The notes: a model not told the origin generated them from the letters alone. 53,240 nt of DNA from Phreatobacter sp. (GCA_019749835.1 JAIEPJ010000009.1:1-53240); one strand, 5' to 3'; counted from the first letter of the stretch, positions 35,721-44,833 are shown. Program-made: numbers and translations.

Positions 35721-37001
35721 ATGGAACTCGCCATTCTCTTCGGCAGCTTCGCGCTGCTGCTGCTCATTGGCATGCCGATCGCCTTCTGCCTTGGCGTCGC
35801 CTCGCTGGCTACCGTCCTGTACATGGACGTGCCGCCGGTGGTGATCTTCCAGCAGATGAACTCCGGCATGAACGCCTTCGCCATGATGGCGATCCCGTTC
35901 TTCATTTATTCGGGCGACCTGATGATCCGCGGCGGCATCGCCGAGCGCCTCATCGGGTTCGCTGCCTCCCTCGTCGGCCACCTGCGCGGCGGCCTTGGCC
36001 AGGTCAACATCCTCACCTGCACGCTGTTCGGCGGCATCTCGGGGTCGGCCGTGGCCGATGCCTCGGCGGTTGGCGGCCTGATGATCCCGCAGATGAAGAA
36101 ACGCGGCTACGACGCCGACTACGCGGTCAACGTGACGGCCAACGCCGCCATCATTGCGCTGCTCATCCCGCCCTCGCACAACATGATCATCTACTCGCTG
36201 GCGGCGGGCGGAAACCTGTCCATTGCCGACCTCTTCACCGCCGGCATCATCCCGGGCCTCATGCTCGCCGCTGCGCTGATGGTGGCGGCCTATGTCGTTG
36301 CCGTACGGCGCGGCTATCCCACGGGGGTCTTCCCCGGCTGGGCCATCGTGGGGCGCACCCTCGTCATCGCCACGCCGGGCCTGCTGCTCATCGGCATCAT
36401 CTTCGGCGGCGTGCGCTCCGGCGTCTTCACCGCCACCGAGAGCTCATGCGTGGCGGTGGTCTACGCGCTGCTCATCACCGTGCTGGTCTACCGTCAGCTC
36501 TCATGGCACGACTTCGTCGAGGCGACGCTCGGCGCCGTGCGCACCACGGCCATGGTCCTCCTCGTCATCGGTACGGCCGGCGCCTTCGGCTGGCTCATGG
36601 CCTTCCTGCAGGTCCCGGCTCAGACGGTCGCCTTCATGAAGAGCATCACCGACGACCCGATCATGATGCTCCTGCTGATCAACGTCATCCTGCTCTTCCT
36701 CGGCACCTTCATGGACATGGCGCCGATGATCATCATCCTGACGCCGATCCTGCTGCCCGTCGTGAAGGCCTTCGGCGTCGATCCGATCCATTTCGGCGTC
36801 ATCCTGATCCTCAATGCCGGCATCGGCCTCAACACCCCGCCGGTCGGCTCGGTGCAGTTCGTCGCCTGCGCCATCGGCAAGGTGTCGATCGGCGATAGCA
36901 TGCGCACCATCTGGCCCTTCTACGGTGCCTCCGTCGTCGTGCTGCTGCTGGTCACCTACGTCCCGGCCTTCTCGCTTTGGCTCCCTTCCGTCTTCCGCTG
37001 A
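35721..37001 (+). CDS. dctM: TRAP transporter large permease (DctM family)
   Basis: 426-residue, roughly 12-span transport channel of the TRAP system. Family landmarks are PIAFCLGVASLATVLYM at the N-terminus, MNAFAMMAIPFFIYSGDLM, FGGISGSAVADASAVGGLMI and INPLIPPSHNM-like ALLIPPSHNMIIY in the middle, and LNAGIGLNTPPVGSVQF near the C-terminus. Start ATG 35721, with GGGCCGGAGCG upstream as a weak ribosome site. It is followed 16 nt later by kduI, so transporter and enzymes are expressed together. Confidence 0.94.
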   Translation: MELAILFGSFALLLLIGMPIAFCLGVASLATVLYMDVPPVVIFQQMNSGMNAFAMMAIPFFIYSGDLMIRGGIAERLIGFAASLVGHLRGGLGQVNILTCTLFGGISGSAVADASAVGGLMIPQMKKRGYDADYAVNVTANAAIIALLIPPSHNMIIYSLAAGGNLSIADLFTAGIIPGLMLAAALMVAAYVVAVRRGYPTGVFPGWAIVGRTLVIATPGLLLIGIIFGGVRSGVFTATESSCVAVVYALLITVLVYRQLSWHDFVEATLGAVRTTAMVLLVIGTAGAFGWLMAFLQVPAQTVAFMKSITDDPIMMLLLINVILLFLGTFMDMAPMIIILTPILLPVVKAFGVDPIHFGVILILNAGIGLNTPPVGSVQFVACAIGKVSIGDSMRTIWPFYGASVVVLLLVTYVPAFSLWLPSVFR

Positions 37002-37017
37002 TCCATCGAGGTCCGAC

Positions 37018-37854
37018 ATGCCCATCTCCGTCCGCCAAGCATCCCATCCGGATGCCGCCAGCGCCTATGGCACCGCCGCCCTGCGCGCCCATTTCCTCAT
37101 CGAGAGCCTTTTCCTCGCCGATCAGGTGAACCTCACCTACAGCCACGTCGACCGCATCGTCGTCGGAGGCGCGATGCCGGTGACGCGCGCCATCATCCTG
37201 GAAACGCACAAGGCACTGGGACAGCCGACCTTCCTCGCCAGGCGCGAACTCGGTGTGTGCAATGTCGGCGGTCCCGGGCGGATCGTCTGCGACGGCGAAA
37301 CCTTGCAGGTGAACCTGCGCGACATGCTCTACATCGCGATGGGAACAACCGACGTCGCGTTCCATTCGGACGACCCGCAGAACCCCGCCAAGTTCTACCT
37401 TTTCTCCACCCCGGCCCATGCCCGGCACAGGACGGTGCTGGTGCGGGAGGCCGACGCCAATGCCCTCGAACTCGGCAGCCAGGACCAGGCGAACACCCGC
37501 ACCCTACGCCAGTACATCATCCCGGGCCGGGTCGATTCCTGCCAGCTCGTCATGGGCCTGACGACGCTGAAGCCCGGCAATATCTGGAACACCATGCCGA
37601 GCCATGTCCATGACCGGCGCTGCGAGGCCTATCTCTATTTCGACCTGAAGGACGACGCCCGCGTCTTCCACCTGATGGGCGAGCCCGCGGAGACGCGGCA
37701 CCTGGTCGTCGCCAACGAGCAGGCGATCATCTCCCCGCCCTGGTCGATCCATTCCGGTTGCGGCACCGCCGCCTATTCCTTCATCTGGGCCATGGGCGGC
37801 GACAACCAGGACTTCACCGACATGGACATGGTGCCCATGGGAGCCCTGCGATGA
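37018..37854 (+). CDS. kduI: 5-dehydro-4-deoxy-D-glucuronate isomerase
   Basis: 278-residue cupin-fold enzyme, the same length as well-studied KduI proteins. It converts 5-keto-4-deoxyuronate into 2,5-diketo-3-deoxygluconate, a step in the breakdown of pectin, alginate-like or glycosaminoglycan-derived unsaturated uronates. The metal site is visible in NTMPSHVHDRRCEAYLYFDL (two His, one Glu), and WSIHSGCGTAAYSFIWAMGG is the conserved C-terminal stretch. ATG 37018 gives the correct family length and has GAGG upstream. It overlaps the following cupin gene by 4 nt (ATGA). The next enzyme in the pathway, KduD, is not in the window. Confidence 0.93.
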   Translation: MPISVRQASHPDAASAYGTAALRAHFLIESLFLADQVNLTYSHVDRIVVGGAMPVTRAIILETHKALGQPTFLARRELGVCNVGGPGRIVCDGETLQVNLRDMLYIAMGTTDVAFHSDDPQNPAKFYLFSTPAHARHRTVLVREADANALELGSQDQANTRTLRQYIIPGRVDSCQLVMGLTTLKPGNIWNTMPSHVHDRRCEAYLYFDLKDDARVFHLMGEPAETRHLVVANEQAIISPPWSIHSGCGTAAYSFIWAMGGDNQDFTDMDMVPMGALR

Positions 37855-38189
37855 AGACGGGCACGGACATCTTCCTGCACGATGGCGACGTCGCCTGGAC
37901 CGATCTCGGCGGCGGCGTGAAGCGCAAGATCCTGACCTATGATGCCAGCGTCATGCTGGTCCGGGTGGTCTTCGAGAAGGGAGCGGTCGGCCCTCCCCAC
38001 CATCATCCCCACATCCAGTGCACGCTGGTGGCCCTTGGCCGCTTCCAGGTGACGATCGGTGACCGCAGCACGGTTCTGGCCACGGGCGACAGCTTCATCG
38101 TGCCGACCAATGTCGTTCATTCGGTCGTCGCGCTGGAGGCGGGCGAGCTGGTCGACACTTTCACGCCCCTGCGCCAGGATTTCCTCTGA
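37851..38189 (+). CDS. kdgF: KdgF-like cupin, unsaturated uronate-converting protein
   Basis: 112-residue single-domain cupin. The motif PHHHPHIQCTLVALGRFQVT carries the His residues and Gln expected in the metal site, and GDSFIVPTNVVHSVVALEAG supplies the second cupin motif. KdgF proteins linearise 4,5-unsaturated monouronates into 5-keto-4-deoxyuronate, the KduI substrate, in pectin and alginate users. The overlap with kduI and the pathway logic make this the best assignment, though small cupins are hard to separate by sequence alone. It ends the cassette and is convergent with the RND gene. Confidence 0.82.
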   Translation: MKTGTDIFLHDGDVAWTDLGGGVKRKILTYDASVMLVRVVFEKGAVGPPHHHPHIQCTLVALGRFQVTIGDRSTVLATGDSFIVPTNVVHSVVALEAGELVDTFTPLRQDFL

Positions 38190-38259
38190 CGCGACGGCCG
38201 GAGCGTGACGGCCGGCCGCCCGCCCTCTCACCGTTGCGATAGCGGCCCGGCGAGGTGCC

Positions 38260-41200
38260 TTACTCGGCCGCCAGCGGCAAGGCCGACGGCGGCGCGGGCT
38301 CGTGCGCCGCGGCGGCACTGGCCGCCGGCATCGGCTTGCGCACCCGGAACCAGACCGCATAGAGGGCCGGCAGGAAGACCAGCGTCAGGATCGTGGCGCC
38401 GAGCAGGCCGCCGCCGATGGTGATTGCCATCGGCCCCCAGAACAGGGAACTCGCCAGCGGGATCATCGCCAGGATCGCGGCGAGGGCGGTGAGCACCACC
38501 GGCCGTGACCGGCGCACCGTCGCCTCGATGATCGCGTCGTAGAGCGAATAGCCCGCCGCCACCTCCTCGTCGATCTGCTGCACCAAGATCACGGTGTTGC
38601 GCATGATCATGCCGGCAAGCGCGATCAGGCCAAGCAGGGCGACGAAGCCGAAGGGCGCGTTGAGCAGGTTCAGGGCGAGCGAGGCACCGACGATCCCCAG
38701 CGGCGCGGTCAGGAAGACCAGGGCGAGCCGCGAGAACGACTGCAACTGGATCATCAGCACCGTGAGCATGCACAGCAGCATCACCGGGAAGAGCACGAAG
38801 ATCGAGGCATTGGCCTTGGCCGATTCCTCCACCGCACCACCCTGCTCGATCCGCATGCCGGCGGGAAGCGTGGCGATGAGATCCTTCAGGGCCGCCTGGA
38901 CCTGGGCGCTGACCACCGGCGGCTGGACACCGTCGGCGACGTCGGTCCTGACCGTCATCGTCAGGTCGCGGTTGCGCCGCCACAGGATCGGATCCTCCGG
39001 CTCGTACTGGATGCGCGCCACCTGGGCGAGGGGCACCGGCACACCGCCGCGGCTGGAGATCGTCAGGTCGCCGATGCGGCCGAGATCTACGCGTTCGGAG
39101 GGGACCGCGCGGGCGACGATGTCCACCTTCTCGGTCCGGTCACGGACCGTGGTGATGGTGACGCCGGTCAGCAGGGTCTGCAGCGTCTGTGCCACGTCCT
39201 GGACGTTCAGCCCGAGCGCCCGGGCGCGGTCCTGGTCGACGATCAGGCGTACCGACGGCGACTGCTCGTTCCAGTCGAGATGCGGGTCACGGGTGTTGGG
39301 ATTGGCGCGCATGATGTCGCGCACCTTGCGCGCCGTCTCCCGGACCAGTTCCGGCTCGGAACCCATGACGCGGAACTGGACGGGGAAGCCGACGGGCGGA
39401 CCGAAGTTGAACCGGTCGACGCGCACCCGCGCTTCCGACAGCGCGCCGGCGGCGATGTCGCGCTCCAGCCGCGACTTCAGCCTTTCGCGGGCCGCGAGGT
39501 CCTTCGCCTGGATGACGATCTCGGAGAAGGACTCGTCGGGAAGCTGGGGGTTGAGGCCGAGCCAGAAGCGCGGCGACCCCTGCCCCACATAGGTGGTGTA
39601 GGTCTTCACGTCGGGATCGCCCTTGAGCATGGCCTCGCCGCGCTTGGCCGTCTCCAGCGAGGCGGTGATGGCGCTGCCCTGCGGCAGGCGCATCTGCAGG
39701 AACAGCTCGGTGCGATCGGAAACCGGGAAGAACTGCTGCTGGACGCGACCGAAGGCGACGATCGAGGTGGCGAAGATGACCACTGTCGCCGCGACGACGA
39801 AGAACTTGTGGTTGACCGACCAGCGAATGACGGCGCGCAACCGGTTGTAGACGGGCGTCTCGTAGATGGCGTGCGGGTTGGAGTGGTCCGGCTTGGGCGG
39901 CGCCGGCTTGCCGCGCTTCAGGGCGCGGGCGACCTTCTTCTGGTACTTGCGCTCCTCCAACGCATGGAAGTCGGGCAGGAACTGCGCCCCGAGATAGGGC
40001 GTGAAGATCACCGCGACGAACCAGGAGGCAATCAATGAGATGCCGACGATCCAGAAGATCGAGCCGGTATATTCGCCGGTGGAGGAATTGGCGAGGCCGA
40101 CCGGCATGAAGCCGATGGCCGTGACGAGGGTGCCGGTCAGCATCGGAAAGGCGGTCGAGGTCCAGGCATAGGCGGCAGCGGACAGGCGGTCCCAGCCCTG
40201 CTCCATCTTCACGACCATCATCTCGACGGCGATGATGGCGTCATCGACCAAAAGGCCGAGCGCGATGATCAGGGCACCGAGCGAGATGCGGTGCAGGTCG
40301 ATGCCCATCGCGTACATGGCGACGAAGACGATGGCCAGCACCAGCGGCACCGACAGGGCGACGATGATGCCGGTGCGCCAGCCCAACGACAGGAACGACA
40401 CCAGCAGCACGATGCCGAGGGCCTCGAGGAACACCTTGATGAACTCGGCGATCGCCTTCTGCACGATGTATGGCTGGTCAGCGATCTGGCCGAGCTCGAT
40501 GCCGGCCGGCAGGTCGCGGCGGAACTCCGCGCTCGCCGCGGCGAGGTCGGCGCCCCACTGGGAAATGTTGCCGCCTTTCTGCATGACGACGCCGACGAGC
40601 AGGGCCTGCTGGCCTTCCTGGCGGATGAGATAGGTCGGCGGATCGACGAAGCCACGGGTCACCGTGGCGATGTCGCCGAGACGAAAGATGCGGCCGTTCA
40701 CGTCAATCGGCGTGGCGGCCACCGCCTCCACACCGTTCAGCGCTCCGGTGACGCGCAACGGCACGCGGGCCGACCCCGTGTCGATCGTACCGGCCGGCAC
40801 CATGGCGTTCTGCCTCTGCAGGCTGTCGAAGATCGCCGTGGCGGGCACGCCCAGGGTCGCCAGCTTGGCATGGCTGAACTCGACGAAGATACGCTCGTCC
40901 TGGGCGCCGTAGAGATTGACCTTGGTGACGTTCGCGATGCGCAGCAGGCGGCTCTTCAACGCTTCCGCATAGCGCTTGAGATCGGCATAGGACGCCCCGT
41001 CCCCGGTCAGCGTGAAGAGCACCGCGTCGACGTCGCCATATTCATCGTTGACGTTGGGGCCGATCAGTCCCGCGGGCAGGTCGCCACGGATGTCATCGAG
41101 CTTCTTGCGCAGCTGGTAGAAGAGCTGCGGCACGTCGCGGGCCGGCGTCTGGTCGCGGAACTGCACCTGCATCGCGGTGAAGCCCGGTTTGGTATAGGTC

Positions 41201-41484
41201 TGCACCCGCTCGAACCAGGGGAGTTCCTGCAGCTTCTTCTCGATCCGCTCCGCCACCTGGTCCTGCATCTCGCGGGCCGTCGCCCCGGGCCAGATCGCCG
41301 TGATGACAGCGACCTTGATGGTGAAGGAGGGGTCCTCCGCCTGGCCGAGCCGCATGTAGGAGATGATGCCGGCGCCGGCGACGGCGAGGAGCATGAACAG
41401 GACGAGCGCCTTGTGCGTGACGGCCCAGTGCGACCAGTTGTTGCGGGTCAGGCTGGGATCATGGCTGTCATGGGCAGCAGACAT
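38260..41484 (-). CDS. RND-family multidrug/solute efflux transporter
   Basis: 1074-residue inner-membrane proton-driven pump of the hydrophobe/amphiphile RND family (AcrB-like), with about 12 spans and two large periplasmic loops. Spans of the proton relay include GLLVDDAIIAVEMMVVKME with the paired Asp of helix 4. The N-terminal APSFTI-type region reads AEDPSFTIKVAVITAIWPG, and the second half repeats the topology. It most resembles the branch with members such as MdtB/CusA-unrelated small-solute pumps; the substrate cannot be read from sequence. It is the last gene of tetR-adaptor-RND. No outer-membrane TolC partner is nearby. Confidence 0.93.
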   Translation of the reverse strand: MSAAHDSHDPSLTRNNWSHWAVTHKALVLFMLLAVAGAGIISYMRLGQAEDPSFTIKVAVITAIWPGATAREMQDQVAERIEKKLQELPWFERVQTYTKPGFTAMQVQFRDQTPARDVPQLFYQLRKKLDDIRGDLPAGLIGPNVNDEYGDVDAVLFTLTGDGASYADLKRYAEALKSRLLRIANVTKVNLYGAQDERIFVEFSHAKLATLGVPATAIFDSLQRQNAMVPAGTIDTGSARVPLRVTGALNGVEAVAATPIDVNGRIFRLGDIATVTRGFVDPPTYLIRQEGQQALLVGVVMQKGGNISQWGADLAAASAEFRRDLPAGIELGQIADQPYIVQKAIAEFIKVFLEALGIVLLVSFLSLGWRTGIIVALSVPLVLAIVFVAMYAMGIDLHRISLGALIIALGLLVDDAIIAVEMMVVKMEQGWDRLSAAAYAWTSTAFPMLTGTLVTAIGFMPVGLANSSTGEYTGSIFWIVGISLIASWFVAVIFTPYLGAQFLPDFHALEERKYQKKVARALKRGKPAPPKPDHSNPHAIYETPVYNRLRAVIRWSVNHKFFVVAATVVIFATSIVAFGRVQQQFFPVSDRTELFLQMRLPQGSAITASLETAKRGEAMLKGDPDVKTYTTYVGQGSPRFWLGLNPQLPDESFSEIVIQAKDLAARERLKSRLERDIAAGALSEARVRVDRFNFGPPVGFPVQFRVMGSEPELVRETARKVRDIMRANPNTRDPHLDWNEQSPSVRLIVDQDRARALGLNVQDVAQTLQTLLTGVTITTVRDRTEKVDIVARAVPSERVDLGRIGDLTISSRGGVPVPLAQVARIQYEPEDPILWRRNRDLTMTVRTDVADGVQPPVVSAQVQAALKDLIATLPAGMRIEQGGAVEESAKANASIFVLFPVMLLCMLTVLMIQLQSFSRLALVFLTAPLGIVGASLALNLLNAPFGFVALLGLIALAGMIMRNTVILVQQIDEEVAAGYSLYDAIIEATVRRSRPVVLTALAAILAMIPLASSLFWGPMAITIGGGLLGATILTLVFLPALYAVWFRVRKPMPAASAAAAHEPAPPSALPLAAE

Positions 41485-41541
41485 CGGAGCACTCCGCGGG
41501 GAGACCAGAGGGCAGACTGTTGGATATGGCCGACGACTGCG

Positions 41542-42651
41542 TCAGCGGGCGTCGACGATGCGCACGCGCTGGGCGATATCGAGCTTGTGGACGCCCAGCG
41601 TGACGACCTTGTCGCCTTCCGCGACGCCGTCGGCGATGAGCACCTCGCGGCCGTCATAGCCGGCAACCTTCACCGGCTTCAGCGACAGCTGGCCCGTGGC
41701 CGCATCGACGACGAAGACGGAGGGGCCGCGCCCTTCGGAATAGAGCGCGGAGATGGGGAGGCGAGCCACGCGGGCGGACGCGGGCTCGCCAGCCGTGACG
41801 GTCGCAGTCATACCAATGACCACGCCGTCATCGGCGTCTTGAATGGTGAAACGGGCCTGGAAGGTCCGGGTGGCGACATCGGCCGATGCGGCGAGCTCAC
41901 GCAGGACCGCCGGATAGCTCTTGTCGGCATTCGACCACAGCGAGACCCGGGCAGCGCCGGACCGGCGCAGATCGTCGATCAGTGCCTCGGGAATGGCGAC
42001 GACGGCTTCCCGTTCGCCGGAACGGGCCAGCCGCACGACCGGCGTGCCGGCCGCGACCACCTGGCCGGGCTCGGCCAACGTCGCCGTGACGACGCCGTCG
42101 CTGTCGGCGACCAGGGTCGCATAGGCCAGCTGGTTGGCGGAGAGGTCGAGGGAGCGCTTGGCGCGATCGAGCCGACCGCGGGCATCGGCGGTCCGGGCAA
42201 GCTGCGTGTCGAGCGTCGCCTGCGTCGCCCAGCCGGCGGCGCGCAGGTCCTGCGTGCGCTTGTCCTGGGCGAGGGAGGCGGAAAGGTTCACTTCCGCAGC
42301 GGCGAGTTCGGCGGCTGCCTGCTGCATCTGCAGCGAGAGATCCGCCGAGTCGAGGCGAGCGAGCGGCTGGCCACGGGTGACCCTCTCGCCCTGCTGGACG
42401 AGTCGCTCGGAAATCTTGCCGGCGACGCGGAAGCCGAGATCGCTCTCGACGCGCGGCCGGACGGTGCCGACGAAAGACCGCTCGCGCACCAGCGGCTTGA
42501 AGGTGACCGGCTCGGCACGGACGGCGCGCGGCGGCGCGTCCTCCGGTTTGGCGTCGGGCCGGGCATTGCTGTCGGTGCAGGCGGCAAGCCCGACAGCCAG
42601 GAGGCCGACGGTGAAGAGGGGCAGGATGCGAAGGCCGTCAGAGCGGGACAT
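41542..42651 (-). CDS. RND efflux periplasmic adaptor lipoprotein
   Basis: 369-residue membrane-fusion protein that links the RND pump to an outer-membrane channel. It has a lipoprotein leader: hydrophobic segment and lipobox LAAC, with Cys25 as the likely acylated residue. The biotinyl-lipoyl halves (RVAGKISERLVQQGERVTRG and YATLVADSDGVVTATLAEPG) flank the alpha-helical hairpin, and a beta-barrel domain with VVAAGTPVVRLARSG follows. It begins 12 nt after tetR and ends 58 nt before the RND gene. The TetR regulator ahead of it is the likely controller. Confidence 0.92.
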   Translation of the reverse strand: MSRSDGLRILPLFTVGLLAVGLAACTDSNARPDAKPEDAPPRAVRAEPVTFKPLVRERSFVGTVRPRVESDLGFRVAGKISERLVQQGERVTRGQPLARLDSADLSLQMQQAAAELAAAEVNLSASLAQDKRTQDLRAAGWATQATLDTQLARTADARGRLDRAKRSLDLSANQLAYATLVADSDGVVTATLAEPGQVVAAGTPVVRLARSGEREAVVAIPEALIDDLRRSGAARVSLWSNADKSYPAVLRELAASADVATRTFQARFTIQDADDGVVIGMTATVTAGEPASARVARLPISALYSEGRGPSVFVVDAATGQLSLKPVKVAGYDGREVLIADGVAEGDKVVTLGVHKLDIAQRVRIVDAR

Positions 42652-42662
42652 GGCTTGGGTCC

Positions 42663-43265
42663 TCAGGCTTTCAGGGCGCGGATGGCGAACTGCGTCAGGC
42701 GGCTCGTCTGCTCGTCGAGATCATTGTTGAGCGCGCAATGAGCGATCAGGGTGGGGTGGAAGACACTGGCGTGGCACTGCTTGAAGGAGAGGGCCGCCTC
42801 CACCGGGTCGCGGAGCACGAAGGTGCCGGCCGCCATGCCGTCGCGGATCACCTCCGCGAAGAGGGCGACGAGCGTCTCAAGATGGGCCTGGACGACATGC
42901 CAGTTCTCGGTCATCGCCGCCTCGACCATGTCGTAGAGCCGCTTCTCGTCCATGAACTGCGCCTTGTTGAACCGGTGCAGGGCGAGGGCCATGCGCGCCA
43001 GGCGCTCCTCCGCCGGAACGTCCTGCTCGGCGGCGATCTCGCGCAGGACACCGTGGCACTGATCCAGCAGCCGGCGCGCGATCTCCTCGCAGATCGCCGA
43101 CTTCGACGGGAAGAAGCGATAGACATTGGCCGAGCTCATCCCGAGCTCGTTGGCGATGTCGGCGATTGCCGTCTTGCCGTAGCCCACCCGGCGGAAATGC
43201 TCCTCCGCGACGGCAAGAATGCGTTCGCGTGTCTCGTCTGCGGTGAAGCGGGCCCGAATGGACAT
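42663..43265 (-). CDS. TetR-family regulator of the RND efflux operon
   Basis: 200-residue TetR repressor. The N-terminal three-helix DNA-binding domain is TRERILAVAEEHFRRVGYGK with KTAIADIANELGMSSANVYR and FFPSKSAICEEIARR. The C-terminal ligand-binding domain is helical and unique. It is the first gene of the operon it probably represses, sharing its transcript with the adaptor and pump, which gives negative feedback. Start is ATG 43265. The inducer is probably a pump substrate. Confidence 0.92.
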   Translation of the reverse strand: MSIRARFTADETRERILAVAEEHFRRVGYGKTAIADIANELGMSSANVYRFFPSKSAICEEIARRLLDQCHGVLREIAAEQDVPAEERLARMALALHRFNKAQFMDEKRLYDMVEAAMTENWHVVQAHLETLVALFAEVIRDGMAAGTFVLRDPVEAALSFKQCHASVFHPTLIAHCALNNDLDEQTSRLTQFAIRALKA

Positions 43266-43284
43266 GATGCCTGTGTAGTTACGA

Positions 43285-43326
43285 CTGATGATTTTTCAAA
43301 TTTATCACTTATCAGGCGCGCGTCAA
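43285..43326 (-). promoter_or_regulatory. Promoter and probable TetR operator of the RND operon
   Basis: On the minus strand TTGACG (43326-43321) and TAAATT (43304-43299) are 16 nt apart, a good housekeeping promoter. The inverted repeat CTGAT (43285-43289) and ATCAG (43311-43315) spans the -10 element and likely transcript start in an AT-rich patch, which suits an autoregulating TetR protein. The promoter fit is seen directly; operator identity is inferred. Confidence 0.5.
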
Positions 43327-43379
43327 GGTCCATCCTGTCGCAGTGCGACATCGGCGTTAACAGCCCCCTTCGCACACGC

Positions 43380-43412
43380 AAAAAATCAGCCCGCCAGGCG
43401 CACCTGACGGGC
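43380..43412 (-). terminator. Intrinsic terminator of csbD
   Basis: On the minus strand, GCCCGTCAGG (43412-43403) pairs with CCTGGCGGGC (43398-43389) around TGCG, allowing one U-G pair, and TGATTTTTT follows to 43380. The 10-bp GC stem plus T run is a classic intrinsic terminator, 60 nt after the csbD stop. Confidence 0.85.
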
Positions 43413-43471
43413 TTGTCCCCTTCCACCACGATGGGCGGACGCGAGGGCCGGCTTTCGCCGAAACAATGGTG

Positions 43472-43687
43472 TCAGGACAACCAGTTGCGACCGTTGTACC
43501 AGGTGTCGATCTCTCGCTGCGCCTGGTCCTTGGCGTAACCGTAGCGCTCCTGAAGCTTGCCTTCGAGTTGGTCGCGGCGCCCGGCGATCACGTCGAGATC
43601 GTCGTCGGTGAGCTTGCCCCACTGCTCCTTCACGTTGCCCTTCAGTTGTTTCCAGTTGCCTTCGACACGGTCCCAGTTCATCGCCAT
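43472..43687 (-). CDS. CsbD-family general stress protein
   Basis: 71-residue soluble protein of the CsbD family: MNWDRVEGNWKQLKGNVKEQ and WGKLTDDDLDVIAGRRDQLE are the family consensus, with KLQERYGYAKDQAQREIDTW ending in a Trp-rich tail. CsbD-like proteins accumulate under general stress in bacteria, but their molecular role is unknown. ATG 43687 and ATG 43681 are both possible; AGGAGG lies just before the first, at close spacing, and at 9 nt from the second. The gene has its own EcfG-type promoter and terminator, so it is monocistronic despite lying between two operons of the same strand. Confidence 0.88.
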   Translation of the reverse strand: MAMNWDRVEGNWKQLKGNVKEQWGKLTDDDLDVIAGRRDQLEGKLQERYGYAKDQAQREIDTWYNGRNWLS

Positions 43688-43715
43688 GGTCCTCCTCGAG
43701 ACGGGATGTCCGGAC

Positions 43716-43741
43716 AACGAGGAGACGGTCGGCCTGGTTCC
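43716..43741 (-). promoter_or_regulatory. EcfG-type general stress promoter of csbD
   Basis: On the minus strand GGAAC (43741-43737) and CGTT (43719-43716) are separated by 17 nt. This is the alphaproteobacterial general stress consensus recognised by EcfG sigma factors (GGAAC-N16/17-CGTT). The likely transcript start is near 43709, leaving a leader of about 20 nt with AGGAGG before csbD. A csbD gene under this regulon is expected from other alphaproteobacteria. Confidence 0.78.
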
Positions 43742-43767
43742 GGCCATGGCCGGATTATTCACGCAGG

Positions 43768-44829
43768 CTATCGCGACTTGCCGCGCAGGCGCCCGACAAT
43801 GCCCGTGGGGAAGAAATAGACGCTCAGCACGAAGAGGATGCCGAGAAGCAGCAGCCAGCGGTCAGGGTGCAGCAGCTTCGGCAGGAGCGGCAGACCCTCG
43901 GTCGCCGCCGAGGCCGTGCCCATCAGCTTCTGCAGATAGTTCTGCGCCACGATGAACAGCGTCGCGCCCACCACCGCGCCATAGAGCGTGCCCATGCCGC
44001 CGATGACCACCATGAGCAGGATGTCGAGCATGATGGCGAAGGAAAGCGTCGTGTCCGGACCGGTATAGCGCAGCCAGATCGCGCTCATGGCGCCGGCCAG
44101 CACCGCCATGCCGGCGGCGAGGCAATTGGCGACGGTGCGGTAGTAGACGACGCGGTAGCCCAGGGCCTCGGCCCGCATGTCGTTCTCGCGGATCGCCTGC
44201 AGGACGCGGCCGAAGGGCGAATTCACCACCCGCAGCGCCAGGAGGAACAGCGTCACCGCCGCGGCGAAGACGAGGTAATAGGCGAGAATGCGGCCGTTGA
44301 TCACCGTGCCGAAGACCGGCGTCTCGAACAGCCGGAAGCCAGGGCGCAGCGCCGGCGGCACCGAGAAGGAACGGCCGTCCTCGCCGCCGGTATACTCAGA
44401 GAACTGGGTGGCCAGGATCAGGAAGGCCGAGGCCACGGCGAGCGTGATCATGGCGTAGAAGATGGCGCGCACGCGCAGCGACAGGAGCCCGATCAGGAAG
44501 GCGAGGACGACGCCGACCAGCAGGGCGAGCAGGATACCGAGCGCGATGACGCCCCAACTCGCGCCGAAGGCATAGAGCCCGAGGCCGACACCGTAGCCGC
44601 CGATGCCGAAGAACATCGTGTGGGCGAAGGAGACGATACCGGTATAGCCCAGCAGCAGGTCGTAGCTCGCCACCAGCACGATGAAGATGCAGACCTTGGC
44701 CGCCGTGTTGATCGCCGCTGCCCCCGGAAACAGGAAAGGCGCGAAGGCAAGGCCGAGGAGGATGGCGAGGAGGATGCCGGTCAGCACGCGGCTGCGCGGG
44801 TAATCGCCCGAGAGGAGCGTGTTCAGCAT
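43768..44829 (-). CDS. livM: Branched-chain amino acid-type ABC permease, LivM family
   Basis: 353-residue membrane permease of a hydrophobic-substrate ABC importer. It has about nine spans, the LivM stretch LGYTGIVSFAHTMFFGIGGY in the first third, and VLQAIRENDMRAEALGYRVV as the EAA-type loop. GGMGTLYGAVVGATLF lies in the later half. It pairs with the LivH-like protein encoded 4 nt upstream. The Liv family transports amino acids but also aromatic and other carboxylates; the neighbouring acyl-CoA ligase favours the latter. It is the last gene of the liv operon; csbD follows with its own promoter. Confidence 0.9.
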   Translation of the reverse strand: MLNTLLSGDYPRSRVLTGILLAILLGLAFAPFLFPGAAAINTAAKVCIFIVLVASYDLLLGYTGIVSFAHTMFFGIGGYGVGLGLYAFGASWGVIALGILLALLVGVVLAFLIGLLSLRVRAIFYAMITLAVASAFLILATQFSEYTGGEDGRSFSVPPALRPGFRLFETPVFGTVINGRILAYYLVFAAAVTLFLLALRVVNSPFGRVLQAIRENDMRAEALGYRVVYYRTVANCLAAGMAVLAGAMSAIWLRYTGPDTTLSFAIMLDILLMVVIGGMGTLYGAVVGATLFIVAQNYLQKLMGTASAATEGLPLLPKLLHPDRWLLLLGILFVLSVYFFPTGIVGRLRGKSR

Positions 44830-44833
44830 GGGC

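Noticed and set aside
38194-38214. CGGCCG repeats between kdgF and the RND gene as a bidirectional terminator
   Set aside because: Six-base self-complementary repeats in GC-rich DNA are expected by chance and no T run follows.
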